In this document: positions 54,350 through 64,000 of the stretch, one piece after another
Layout of the letters: each line of letters opens with the position of its first letter
Position numbering within the stretch: the stretch's first letter is position 1
DNA from: Tritrichomonas musculus
Taxonomy: Eukaryota > Parabasalia > Tritrichomonadida > Tritrichomonadidae
NCBI GenBank assembly: GCA_039105265.1
Contig: JAPFFF010000017.1
Coordinates: 186,001-250,000 of the forward strand
Length of the DNA: 64,000 nucleotides
Reading direction: 5' to 3'
Translations under genes and position numbers: made by a program
Notes under the pieces: generated by a model
Told to the model about the DNA's origin: nothing
The model's database searches: none
Seen by the model: the letters and a program-made list of their open reading frames with translations, nothing else

Positions 54350-56011
54350 ATGAAAAAAGAGAATGAAGAGAATGAGAGAAAAACAGTTTTATCACCAGAT
54401 TTACTTTTGCAATTATATAAATTATATCAAAAAAAGGATCCACTTCCATATTCATATATTCGAATTCCAGGAGAAAGAAGCTTAAACAAACGTCAGCATG
54501 CCAAATTCTTTGCTAATTGCGCTATTACATGTGTTGCAAGGGATGTTATGAAACATTCTGGGATTTATGAAGCGAACGAGAATGATACAACAAATAATTG
54601 GAATTGTTCATGGGGATTTCCATTTTTTATTGATGACTATAAAAAATTTGAACCCTGGCAAAAAATTAATCATTTTTGTGGTGATTTCTTATTAGGTAAA
54701 AAATCAGAATTAGATTATAGAATGGAAGAACTTTTCCCACATTATCCTGAACTTTCGAATTTTTATCCATTAACATTTTCACTTCCAAGGAATCAAAAAG
54801 AATTCAAATCTGCAATTTCGAGTCGAAGATATTGGATTTTCAAGCCAAATCATTCAGATTGTGGTAAATATGTTCAAATTTATGATACAAAAAAGCGATT
54901 ATCCTCACTTCACATCGATTTCAAAGAATTCAAAGGAGTAGTTCAAGAATATATTGATCGACCATTAACCATTTTCGGGAGGAAGTTTGATTTACGAATA
55001 TATGTTTTGGTTACATCATTAAGACCACTTAGGATATATATGAATACCCAAGGATTGGCCCGATTTTGCCCTAAACCATATTCTCTTGACAATTTAGACA
55101 ACGGTTCACATTTGACCAATTTCACCTTGCATAAAGACGATCCTGATTTTGTTTTTTCAAACAATTCGCGATCGGAAAACGTCAACAATTGTAAATGGAG
55201 TCTTCGATTCTTTCTATCTTTTCTATCGGAGCAGAAAAAGATTGATGTTTCGTACATAATCAAACAGATTGAAAAGATCATCGTCACCACGTTGATAACG
55301 GCAGGAACATCAATTCGAATTTGTCAGGAATCAATCACAAAGCATCGAAAATTGTGTTACGAATTGTTCGGCTTTGACATTCTCATTGACGAAAAATTTC
55401 ACTGCCATTTGTTAGAAGTAAACATGAAGCCAAACATGTCTGGTCTTTCATCACTTCTGGACTACTACATGAAGTACTCGGTCATTCTCGACATGCTCAG
55501 ACTTGCGAACATCATCGATTTTGACTTGGATTCATCCGATGAGAAAAAAATAAAACTGAAAAACGATATCGAAAATTATGAAAAAAAATTTGCCGAATCA
55601 ATTTCATCCGAAAGAAGAAAGGCTGTGGAATTGAATGAATTGAATCCATGGGATGATCCTGTTTTTGCTGATTTTGAAATTGTTAGAGATTTGATCGACG
55701 AGTTGGTCAGAAAAAGTTCAAGTTCTAAAAAAGCGGCTTCTGTTCCTGATTATTTTGATATAAATGATGAATTAAAGATTTCAAAATGCAAGAAAACAGA
55801 AAATGATGAAGATTTTAAAGGTACTTTTTCAGAAGAGGGACATTTTAGATTGATTTATCCTACTCCTAAAAATGCTGATAAATATTCATCTTGTTTCGAT
55901 GTTTTGAGATATGAAGATATAGTGCTTCACAAATGGATGTTGATGTCAGAAGAAGAAAAATTAAAGATAATTCAATCTCATTTTAACGGATGCGAAAGTA
56001 AATATTATTAA
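54350..56011 (+). CDS. Tubulin-tyrosine ligase-like (TTLL) enzyme
   Basis: 553 aa. An ATP-grasp-type TTL domain spans about 90-390: YWIFKPNHSDCGKYVQI (nucleotide-binding Lys and Ser-rich loop, about 161), GVVQEYIDRPLTIFGRKFDL, RIYVLVTSLRPLRIYMNTQG, and LFGFDILIDEKFHCHLLEVN (about 340-357) followed by MKPNMS, the metal-binding Glu-x-Asn element. The C-terminal 160 residues are charged and helical. Members add Glu, Gly or Tyr to tubulin tails. The RKFDLRIYVLVTS pattern fits polyglutamylase-like TTLLs, and a role on flagellar or axostyle microtubules is likely (inference). Single exon, intact. The start at 54350 is the first in-frame ATG. Confidence 0.93.
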   Translation: MKKENEENERKTVLSPDLLLQLYKLYQKKDPLPYSYIRIPGERSLNKRQHAKFFANCAITCVARDVMKHSGIYEANENDTTNNWNCSWGFPFFIDDYKKFEPWQKINHFCGDFLLGKKSELDYRMEELFPHYPELSNFYPLTFSLPRNQKEFKSAISSRRYWIFKPNHSDCGKYVQIYDTKKRLSSLHIDFKEFKGVVQEYIDRPLTIFGRKFDLRIYVLVTSLRPLRIYMNTQGLARFCPKPYSLDNLDNGSHLTNFTLHKDDPDFVFSNNSRSENVNNCKWSLRFFLSFLSEQKKIDVSYIIKQIEKIIVTTLITAGTSIRICQESITKHRKLCYELFGFDILIDEKFHCHLLEVNMKPNMSGLSSLLDYYMKYSVILDMLRLANIIDFDLDSSDEKKIKLKNDIENYEKKFAESISSERRKAVELNELNPWDDPVFADFEIVRDLIDELVRKSSSSKKAASVPDYFDINDELKISKCKKTENDEDFKGTFSEEGHFRLIYPTPKNADKYSSCFDVLRYEDIVLHKWMLMSEEEKLKIIQSHFNGCESKYY

Positions 56012-56451
56012 ATATGTAATATGTAATTATGTAAAATAAACATTGCAATTGAATATAAAAAAATTTATTATATTTTTTGGTTTTATTAAAATTTCAAACT
56101 AGTATTTTTTACATTAATTATATTTCAATTAGCACTCTTTCCTTTTGTTCAGAATTCTTATTGATTGCTTGGTCAGTTAGTAAATATAATGCTAAGGTAT
56201 TTAAAAAAAATGTATAATGAAACATTTCACTTTTAATAAAAATAAAATATACGATATTCTTTCAAAAAGTTTGAACTTATTATGATTAACGTCTGTCGAA
56301 AAAAGTAAAAATTTTTGATTTACCTATTTTATGAAATTTTGAATGAACAAATATGAAAATAAAGATTTAAAAGATTCAAAAAAAGTGAGAAAAATAAGAA
56401 AAAAAAATTAAGATATATATAAAGGGCAGGTTTTTAAGATTCAGTTGTTAA
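56012..56451. other. Intergenic, AT-rich
   Basis: No ORF. TTCAAAAAGTTTGAAC at about 56260-56275 is a variant of the promoter-like motif, but lies about 180 bp from the next ATG. Confidence 0.4.
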
Positions 56452-57600
56452 ATGAATCTTCAAAGTTTGCTAAATCAAAACAAAACAAATTACAGAAATC
56501 TACTAGATTTCCTTGAAGAAAATACAGATGAAATATATTCCCAAAGTATAAATACTTTTTTTGATGATTTGAGGATTAGAAATGATATACACGATATCAG
56601 ATTATTTTTGAAAACTCTATTAAAAATATCTAATAATCATCACCGAAATCCAAATTTTTTCAATAAGGTTGAGCAAATTTTGGTTTTTCTGAAAAACAAT
56701 ATCCATGAATTTTCGAATTCCGAAATATTCAATATTTTCCATAGTAACAAAAGAATTCTTCTATTTCTCATTAAAGAAGAAATGTTAACAATTGATGAGC
56801 ACATTTTTAATAAAATAATGACAACTAAAAAATATGTAGATGCTAAATTTCCTCAATATTTTTTACCAGAAATCAAACAGTTTCTCAATGAGAGCTGGAT
56901 TTCGGAATTTGAGTATAAATTCAAAGGTTGGAGATTAATTAAAGAATTAAAAATAGAAATACCAGAAACTTTTGAAGAAAATCGCATTAAAGGAGAAAAT
57001 GAGAGTTATATATGCCAATTAATTCGAAATGACTCAATAATAGAATTTATTAAATATGTCAATCAAAATAATTATTCTTTGAAATCAAGAATCAAACCAT
57101 CAATTTATGAAACAAATTTATTTTTAATTAAACAACAAATTTTCGTTCATAAAAATGATGATAAATTTATTGAAGAGTCAGAAAATTTGCCGACTTTAAT
57201 TGAATATGCAGCTTTCTATGGATCAATTCAAATTTTTCAATACTTAAGATTGAATGGAGTTTATATAGGAACAAATATAGAGTTTTATGCAATACATTCA
57301 AATAATCCTGAATTTATTCACATTCTCGAAGCAAATCACGTTCAATTCAATGAATATTGCTTTTATGAATCAATTAAATGTCATCACAATGATATTGCAA
57401 ATTACATTAAAGAGAACTATTTGAATGAGGGATGCGAAAACTCATATGATTTCATTTATTCTGTTTTTGAAAACTATAATTTTGTTTTCATTGAAAACAA
57501 TTGTTTTAATCAAGATTGCTTTTATCTTCTTTCTAGGTATGATTATTACCAATTTGTTAAGTTTTTAATGAATGATGAAAGAATTGATATAAATAGAAAA
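56452..57600 (+). CDS. DUF3447-type ankyrin protein, N-terminal coding block
   Basis: The open frame runs to a TAA at 57622-57624 (390 codons), but homology ends at about 57600 (RIDINRKYI). It is collinear with the block at 12645-11557: an N-terminal helical domain with ISNNHHRNPNFF and SNKRILLFLIKEE, then FPQYFLPEIKQF, SIYETNLFLI, LIEYAAFYGSIQIFQYL, IKCHHNDIANYI and LSRYDYYQFVKFLMNDERID. The block ends inside an ankyrin unit and is followed on the same strand by six isolated cassettes. If the spacers are not removed the protein would be this 390-aa form. Confidence 0.88.
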
Positions 57601-59370
57601 TATATTTTAAAATGTGAAAATTAATGAAATTTAATTGCCATATATTGCAATGACATTTAAAATTAAATTTGCCAATTGGATTCAAAATAAAATACTTTTT
57701 AACGGAATCAAAAATTATATTTCTGAATAAAATTTTATTAAATTATTATTTAATAAAAGTGCTCTATATTCTGCAGTTGGGAAACAAAATATTGAAATCA
57801 TCAAACTTTTATTAACGAATTATAAGCTTGATGTTAACATTTTGAATATTTAAAAATGATAATATTTTTGAAATTCAAAATCAAATATTTCAGTGATATT
57901 CAAGTTAAAATGTTCCAATGAAATTCCAAATAGATTTTTTTAATCTTATTAAATATCAAATAATTCAATTATATTGGCATTTAATATTTTAATAATATTC
58001 AAAATCTATTATTTTAAAACAGTTAGAATTCAATTATTTTGAATTTAAATGAAATTATTATTTTTCTTTCATGAAACAGCATTATTTCTAGCAGTCAAGG
58101 AAGGATGCATTGAAATAATCAAAATTCTACTGGCGAATGAAAAACTTGATGTCAATAAATTGAATATTTTTAATATATTTGTATTTTTAAAATTCACAAT
58201 ACTATATTTCAATGTAATTCGAATTCAATCATTACAATAATATTTTTAACCAGACTTTTCAATGAAATTCATCATAAAATATTTCAATTTTATTCATTGT
58301 GGACTATTTAAATGAAATTTATTTTATTTCTTTATTTTACAGCATTATTTTTAGCAGTTAAGAAAAACAATATTGACATCATAAAACTTTTATTAACAAA
58401 TGACAAGCTCGATATCAATAAATTTAGTGTTTATAAATGATTTTTATTTTTAAAATTCAAAATAAAATCTTCTAATGTAGTTTAAATTAAATATTACAAT
58501 GAAATTCCAAATCAAATGTTTCCATTCAATTTTTAAAAAAATATTTGTATGACATTCATATTTCAACAGTTCAATATAATTTAAAATCAGTTATCAAAAT
58601 TGTATTTAAAATATAATGTTTTGATACAATTCAAACTCAACATTATAATACAATTTGATTCAAGTCTTTCAATAAAATTCATAAATAAATATTTCAATTT
58701 GATTTTATATTAAAAAATTCAATTCAATTCAAATTGAAATTTTTGAATGAAATTTATTTTTTTATTTCATCAAACAGCATTATATGGAGCCATTGAAGAA
58801 AACAATATTGAAATAGTTAAACTTTTATTATCAAATGAAAAACTTAATATTAATATTTTAAACGTTTTATATTGTTTTATTAATAAAGTTAATATGAAAA
58901 TAATTGAACATAATTCAAGGTTATATATTTTAAATATGTTTGAAATGCGAGGTTTAATGAAATTCAAATTCAAATGTTTCAATAGAATTTCAATTTTTAT
59001 AATAAAATGGAATTGGAATCTAATATTTCAATGATGTTCAACAACAAATACTTTTTTACATTGTTTGAATATAATTGAATTTTCATGAAATTTAAAAAAA
59101 TAAAAGTTTTATCATATTTTATTATTATTTTTAAATAGAAAAACTTCATTACACCTTGCAGTTGAGATAGGAAACATTGGCATTATTAAACTTTTATTGA
59201 ATCACAAATGTATTAATACTAGAATTAGGAATGATATTTATAATAGAATTGAATCAAATTTCAAATATTATTTTGAATGATTCTTCTATAATTTATGCAG
59301 AAGACCTGTTGATTGTGCTGGTAGTCTTAAAGTAAAAAAATTATTCAAGGGCAGTTTATTTTATCTCTAA
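57601..59370 (+). other. Five ankyrin cassettes plus terminal unit, with minisatellite spacers
   Basis: Cassettes lie at about 57752-57850 (SALYSAVGKQNIEIIKLLL), 58065-58165 (ETALFLAVKEGCIEIIKILL), 58335-58425 (TALFLAVKKNNIDIIKLLL), 58768-58862 (QTALYGAIEENNIEIVKLLL) and 59142-59225 (KTSLHLAVEIGNIGIIKLLL). The terminal unit RRPVDCAGSLKVKKLF starts at 59298 and has its TAA at about 59369. Spacers of about 70-350 bp consist of the degenerate ATGAAATTCAAAATCAAAT-type unit in the same orientation as in the 4720-12645 locus. Several cassettes are preceded by ATGAAATT, then T-rich DNA, then TTTCAT, giving in-frame MKFIFLFHQT and MKLLFFFHET. The frames at 58049 and 58747 are such cassettes. Confidence 0.7.
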
Positions 59371-59999
59371 TAAAAACTTTTAATTAAATTAATATCCTTT
59401 TTTAAAACACTATCCTTAATTAATAAGTTTTTAGTTTCTCGAAGGATACAAAGAAGCAAAATGTAAAAATGTTATTGTAATATTTGTTCATAAATATTAC
59501 AACTATTTTTCTTTAAAATAACGGTTAAAAAACACTTTTTCAATTGCATTTGAAAAATCTTAAAAATTAGTTAACTTGGTTAATTTATTACAAAATGCAT
59601 TTCTATTATATATCAAACTATTAATATAGAGACTTAATGTATAAATCTAATATGTAAAAAAATATTTATATAAATACAACTAAAAAGATCATTCGACTTT
59701 GGCTAAATAAGTATTTATTTACATATTAGATTTATACATTAAGTCCCTATATTAATAGTTTGATATATAATAGAAATGCTCTTTATATAAGTATTTATTT
59801 GGCTAAATAAGTAGTGAAAAGATTTTCTTTAGTAAATTACTTTTAGATGTTTGCACTTCATTGGAATCAATAGGCGCATTATATTGATCATTTTGCCATG
59901 AATACCTGAAGTCATTTGATATTAATTCTCTTTTAATGTTTTTCATTTGATATTAATATTATTTCTTTTGATGAACAAAAAAATTTTTCATTTATAATT
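59371..59999. other. Intergenic with a 62-bp inverted repeat
   Basis: No gene. Holds the inverted repeat 59598-59779 and a duplicated TTTGGCTAAATAAGTA word (near 59700 and 59800). Confidence 0.5.
59598..59779. mobile_element. 182-bp inverted-repeat element (MITE-like)
   Basis: 59598-59660 and 59717-59779 are inverted copies of about 62 bp with one mismatch seen (GAGAC against GTCCC); the spacer is about 56 bp. The ends are GCATTTCTATTATATATC and its complement. No coding capacity, and target duplication not clear. Confidence 0.7.
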
Positions 60000-60600
60000 C
60001 TTCTTTAAGATTAAAATATTTTTCAACATGCCTAAATTTAGGTATTTGATTATTATATGTTAAATTGGAAATAAAATCCAAATCATTATTATTTGATACC
60101 AGTGAAGAATGTCTATAGTCATCTCCTGATTTCTTGAAATCAATGCATGTAATATTTTCCAATTTTTACAAACCCACTTGTATCCATATGCTGCCATAGT
60201 TCCATCACCGCCATCCAACATTTTAATTGGCTTTTTTTCAAATCCATTTGAGAAATTCAAGGATATTATAGTCTTTACACCACTATTCATTAATAAGGTT
60301 GTCTTCAAGCCAATATCATCAGGAGGGAAGCTAATAATTTTTTCTTTTTTTTTTTTTTTTTTTTGAAAATTTTCCTTGAATTTTCATTCATTGGCAAATG
60401 ATCTTTCAAAAAATTGTGGAGATCTTTCCCTTTAAATTTAAATTCTTCACAATCAGAGCCAAATGCAATTAAATGATTTTGATAAGAAACTTCATTTGGA
60501 AGATTTGCATAAATTCCTGGAATTTGTTCAAAGCAAAGAATCAAAGTGTCGACTTTTTGTAAAAAGCTGCCACTTTTTGTGGACATAAAATGTTGCAAAC
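60000..60600 (-). pseudogene. Probable LCAT-type acyltransferase/lipase, 3' fragment
   Basis: The minus frames 60598-60305 and 60308-60060, plus a further frame to about 60008, fit one protein broken by a poly-A run (about 60340-60363) and a frame change near 60165. Recognisable order: IYANLPNEVSYQNHLIAFG, then KDLHNFLKDHLP, then MLDGGDGTMAAYGY (a GDGT-type motif of lecithin:cholesterol acyltransferases, which holds the Asp), then DYRHSSLVSNNND (possible catalytic His) and a stop. The Ser-containing N-terminal half is missing. Family assignment is by motif order only. Confidence 0.45.
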
Positions 60601-60780
60601 TCGTTTGGACACAAAATCCTAGGTTTTATATATTTTTTCAGAAGTTTAAATGAAAAAAAAAAATCATAAAAGTGAAAAAAATGTGATAAAAAAGATTTCT
60701 CAGTCCAAATAAAAACAATTTCCATCAATATTTATACATTCCAAAAAAATTCATTAAAAATAGTATTCTAACTTATTAAA

Positions 60781-62136
60781 ACTGAAGAAAATCTTGAGGA
60801 ATGTCTTCGATACTTTAAAAATGCAGCATTAAAAGGGCACACTGAATCTAAAAAAATATATAGAAAAAATAATTATGGATTTATACATTGTTAGGGCAAA
60901 AAAAAGAGAAGAAAAATCTAAACGATATGATGATTCTGATACTAGTGATAGTGATAGTGATTCAAGTAAAAAAGATGACGATGATGATTATGATTCAAGT
61001 ACTAATGAATCAATTGACCATTTAAAAGTCGCTGCAGATGCAGGTAAAATACAATCTATTTTAGAATATGCATATTTATTATATGATGGTGAAAGAGTTG
61101 ACGAAAACAAAAAAGAAGTTGCACGTTTTTTCAAAATCGGTGCTGATGCTAACAATTCAGAATGTGCATATATGTATGCCAACATGGCATATAAAGGACA
61201 AGGAATAGAACAAAATTATTTTGATGCAGCTAAATACCTCCCCAAAGATCAGAACCAAAACAAGAAACACAAAGACCTCCCCAAAGATCAGAACCTGAAC
61301 CAAAACAAGAAGTACAGAAACCTCCTCAAAAATTAGAACAAGAACCAGAACCAGAATCAAAACCTTCAAAAATAATATATGAAGATGATGACGTTAATGA
61401 AGATGATGACGTTAATGAAGATGATAGCAAGTATTCAAGAATTAAAAGTGTTTATTATTGTAAATATTGAGGATCAAAATATTCTAAATTACGAGAGCTT
61501 TGCAAAAGTGGTTGCAGTCACAGTCCAACGTCTCATCATGTACCATATATAGGATGAGAAAAACCTTATTATAGATGCAAATTCTGTGGAGGAAGGGATG
61601 ATAAAATGCGAAGTCTATGCAAAGGTCGTTGTGGTAACAGTCCATCAAGATATCATATTGCATTTCCAGATAATAAATATTATTTGTATAGGTGCAAATA
61701 TTGTGGAGGAAAGTATTCATTAATGAAAGAACTTTGTAGAGGCAAGTGCAGCAACAGTCCATGTAATCATCATGTTCCTTTCACAAGTGAACAAAAAGAT
61801 ATTTATTATTGTAAATATTGTGGAACTTCAAATTCAGGATTACGTAGCCTATGCCGTGGAAAATGTAGCCATAGTCCAAATGATCACCATGTTCCTTTCT
61901 CTGGTAAAAGAATGTCAATTTACTATTGCAAGTATTGTGGATATTCTCACAGGAAATTGCATGATCTCGGCCGTGGAAGATGTAGCCACAGTCCAACTGG
62001 ATATCATGTTCCTTATGCTGGTGAATTAAGTGATATGTACAGTTACAAATATTGTGGATCAAAATACTCAACTCCTAGAGAACTCTGTGGTTTCAGATGT
62101 AGTATAAGTCCATCTGGATATCATGTTCCATACTAA
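60781..62136 (+). pseudogene. Sel1 repeats fused to a six-unit Cys/His repeat array, interrupted
   Basis: Three frames join into one architecture. 60781-60890: a Sel1 unit (CLRYFKNAALKGHTESKKIY). 60875-61230: an acidic Ser/Asp linker and Sel1 units (HLKVAADAGKIQSILEYAYL). After a frame change near 61235: a Pro/Gln/Glu-rich linker with PPQRSEP repeats and YEDDDVNEDDD. Then six units of about 38 residues of the form C-x2-C-x10-C-x3-C-x6-(H/Y)-H, for example YYCKYCGTSNSGLRSLCRGK. In-frame TGA codons lie at 61468-61470 (replacing the second Cys of unit 1) and 61555-61557. Units 5 and 6 have lost one Cys each. From 61558 the frame is open to the TAA at about 62134-62136. The array should bind zinc if expressed; function unknown. 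Confidence 0.7.
61454..62136 (+). repeat. Tandem repeat encoding Cys/His units, about 114 bp
   Basis: Six units start at about 61454, 61566, 61688, 61805, 61919 and 62036. The conserved product core is CKYCG, a LCRGKCSHSP-type core and HHVPF. Nucleotide divergence is moderate, so the array is older than the 60-bp repeat at 36838. Confidence 0.8.
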
Positions 62137-62185
62137 ATTACAACACTAAGTATATCATTAAAATAATTTTCATTTTATTTTTGCA

Positions 62186-62231
<46 letters not shown>

Positions 62232-64000
62232 GGAAAAAATATGAAAATAATTGATATCAAAAGCTATCATTTTATTTTGTATTCATGAATGAACTTGGGT
62301 CATCTATTTTCTTATAAGAAATATTTTTTTATCAAACAAGAATATGTAAAAATAAAATTTATCATTTCATATAAATAGAATTCTATTTATTATAAAAATA
62401 GGGTTGTGAAAAAGTTCGAGACTTTTTTATATCTCTGTCAATATAAAATAATATAGAAAATTTTTATAATAGAAATAAACTCTAACATGTATCACATGTA
62501 GTGTATAAAACAAAAAATGAATTATAAGAAATGTACAAATATTATGAAACTTTTTAAAAAAGCGTGCCAATTTTTTTTTAAAAAAAATTTAATTAGTTGA
62601 AAATCATGAGCATAAAGTAACTAATATATATTAAATTGAATTAATAAAATAATATTTAAGTATAATAAAGTTAATATAATATATAGAGTTATTTTTTGTT
62701 TTTCATTAAAGACCTTGCGAATGTACATTTGTACAAATGCAATTAATTCTAAATTTTTAAATGTTAAAAATTTTTGAAAATCCTTTTGAAATGAAATGAC
62801 AGAATCATTTTAATCTGTTTCAAATATAATATTGTATAATATATATTTCATAATTTATATAATAAAGTTTTTATATTTTATGGAAATGATATAAAAAAAT
62901 CAAATTGAATTATGTCAAATGGGAATTTTAAAATTGTTTTTTAAAAAAAATTCGAATTTTTTTAAATGTTTATCCAATTTCAACCGTAATAATTTTAATA
63001 TATGTTATTATACTCGATAATAAAAATGTCTGTAAACTTGTTTTTTTCTTTTTACATTTAAACGATTAGAAAAACCCTATTAAGTTTAGTTAATATTTCA
63101 AAAAAATTTTATGATGAAAAAAAAGGTTTGAATTGCCAATATCTCAAATTATGTATATTACGAAAATCATGGGATTGTTTTTCATTTTTATATATATTCT
63201 TATTGCTACTATCTTATTTGATCATATAATAATATAATTCAGTTATTGTATAATAAAATTTATATAATAAATTTCTTAAATATTTCTTTGTTACGAAAAA
63301 AATGCAAATTAAAAAATTTTGGTTGATCGTAAATAAAATAATTAATTCAAATTTTAAATAATTGAAAGAGAGCTTAGCTCAAAAAGTAGGTTCCACAAAC
63401 TGGTAATTTATACGTGAACTAAATTCTTACATTTTGTTATTTTTATAAAAATAAACTTAAAGTAAAAAGGCAGACCACTATTTTTTCCCTCAATTATTAT
63501 GACATAAAATATTTCTTCTCATTTTTAAAAATTTTTAAATTTTATCTCAAAATCTTATTTACCAATCTTTTTTTTTTACGAATTTCATCAATATCTCAGC
63601 AAAAACTCCAAGCAATCGCTAAATATGCATCAAAGAATTTTTTTACTCTTTAAACACTACAATTTGTTATATTATTTGATCTATTCTGATATAAAATTTT
63701 TAACCAATTTTCAATCAAAAACACCAAATTTCACGTAATACACTCAACAACAAGAAGCTGTCATTAAAAATTTTCAGTTATGCGCCAAAACAAGGTTTTT
63801 TACTCTTTTTATTTTTTGATCATATCTCATTGAACAGCACGACATAGCGCAGTACGTATCAACTGTTTTTTTACAATAAGAAAATTATTTTTATATTAAT
63901 TTTCATGAAAATAGAAAGCGATCCTAATGAAAAAAAGAGCAAAACTATTTTTTTAGTAAAACCCATTTTTATTCAATTTTAAATCATTAATCATTGAAAA
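62137..64000. other. AT-rich DNA without recognisable genes
   Basis: Holds a T11A29 tract (62186-62225) and an isolated GTGAAAAAGTTCGAGAC (about 62406-62422) that resembles the promoter-like motif but has no ORF behind it. From 63560 to the end the sequence is slightly less monotone (for example GAACAGCACGACATAGCGCAGTACG near 63833, partly repeated TTTTTTACTCTTT words) but is not coding in any frame I can follow. Confidence 0.45.

Noticed and set aside
61454-61606. TGA read as an amino acid (alternative genetic code)
   Set aside because: Other intact genes in the window end in TGA at the expected positions, so the standard code applies.
1-64000. CRISPR array, tRNA or rRNA genes, prokaryotic operons
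   Set aside because: Tandem repeats here are coding or minisatellite without spacer-repeat alternation. No tRNA T-loop and acceptor pairing or rRNA-like sequence was seen. Gene content is clearly trichomonad eukaryotic.

Overview
The window is nuclear DNA from a trichomonad protist, most likely Tritrichomonas (T. foetus or a close relative such as T. musculus). This rests on family recognition, since no search was possible. The DNA is extremely AT-rich with long homopolymer tracts and intronless main genes, and it uses the standard stop codons. The gene set is typical of trichomonad expanded families: BspA-like leucine-rich repeats, Sel1-repeat proteins fused to kinase or pseudokinase domains, DUF3447-type ankyrin proteins, a BTB/BACK-like protein with an F5/8 C domain, a chlamydial-Pmp-like surface protein, a tubulin-tyrosine-ligase-like enzyme and a multispanning lipase-fold protein. 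No rRNA, tRNA or CRISPR array was seen.

Layout. 1-1197 (-): BspA-like gene running off the left edge. 1661-3950 (-): decayed kinase-Sel1 pseudogene. 4720-12645 (-): large ankyrin gene made of an N-terminal coding block followed by 21 single-repeat cassettes separated by AT-rich spacers. 14037-15101 (+): truncated ankyrin copy ending at a GC-rich hairpin cluster, then a BspA remnant. 15679-20820 (-): 1713-aa kinase-Sel1 protein. 21657-23519 (+): BspA-like protein. 24624-26024 (+): F5/8C protein. 26364-27443 (+): kinase. 28541-32200 (-): pseudokinase-Sel1 protein. 32968-35364 (+): membrane lipase-fold protein. 36221-37549 (-): protein with a 60-bp tandem repeat. 37550-41219: gene-poor AT-rich DNA with small inverted-repeat elements. 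41229-50635: a 9.4-kb foldback-like mobile element with about 4-kb inverted arms full of triplet repeats and a perfect 9-bp target-site duplication. 51220-52838 (+): Pmp-like pseudogene. 53078-53995 (+): pseudokinase. 54350-56011 (+): TTL-like enzyme. 56452-59370 (+): second ankyrin cassette gene. 60000-60600 (-): probable LCAT-type lipase pseudogene. 60781-62136 (+): broken Sel1 plus Cys/His repeat gene. 62137-64000: no gene seen.

The genes do not form a pathway. They are members of large families for surface adhesion (BspA, Pmp), signalling scaffolds (kinase/Sel1, ankyrin) and cytoskeleton modification (TTL). Intact genes are interspersed with decaying copies and mobile elements. Three neighbouring intact plus-strand genes share a TTGAAAAAGTT motif 26-84 bp upstream of the ATG, a likely core promoter element.

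The two most notable observations are the foldback element with its 9-bp target duplication, and the ankyrin genes whose repeats are stored as isolated one-repeat cassettes. The cassette spacers are built from a common degenerate minisatellite and lack the usual trichomonad splice signals.
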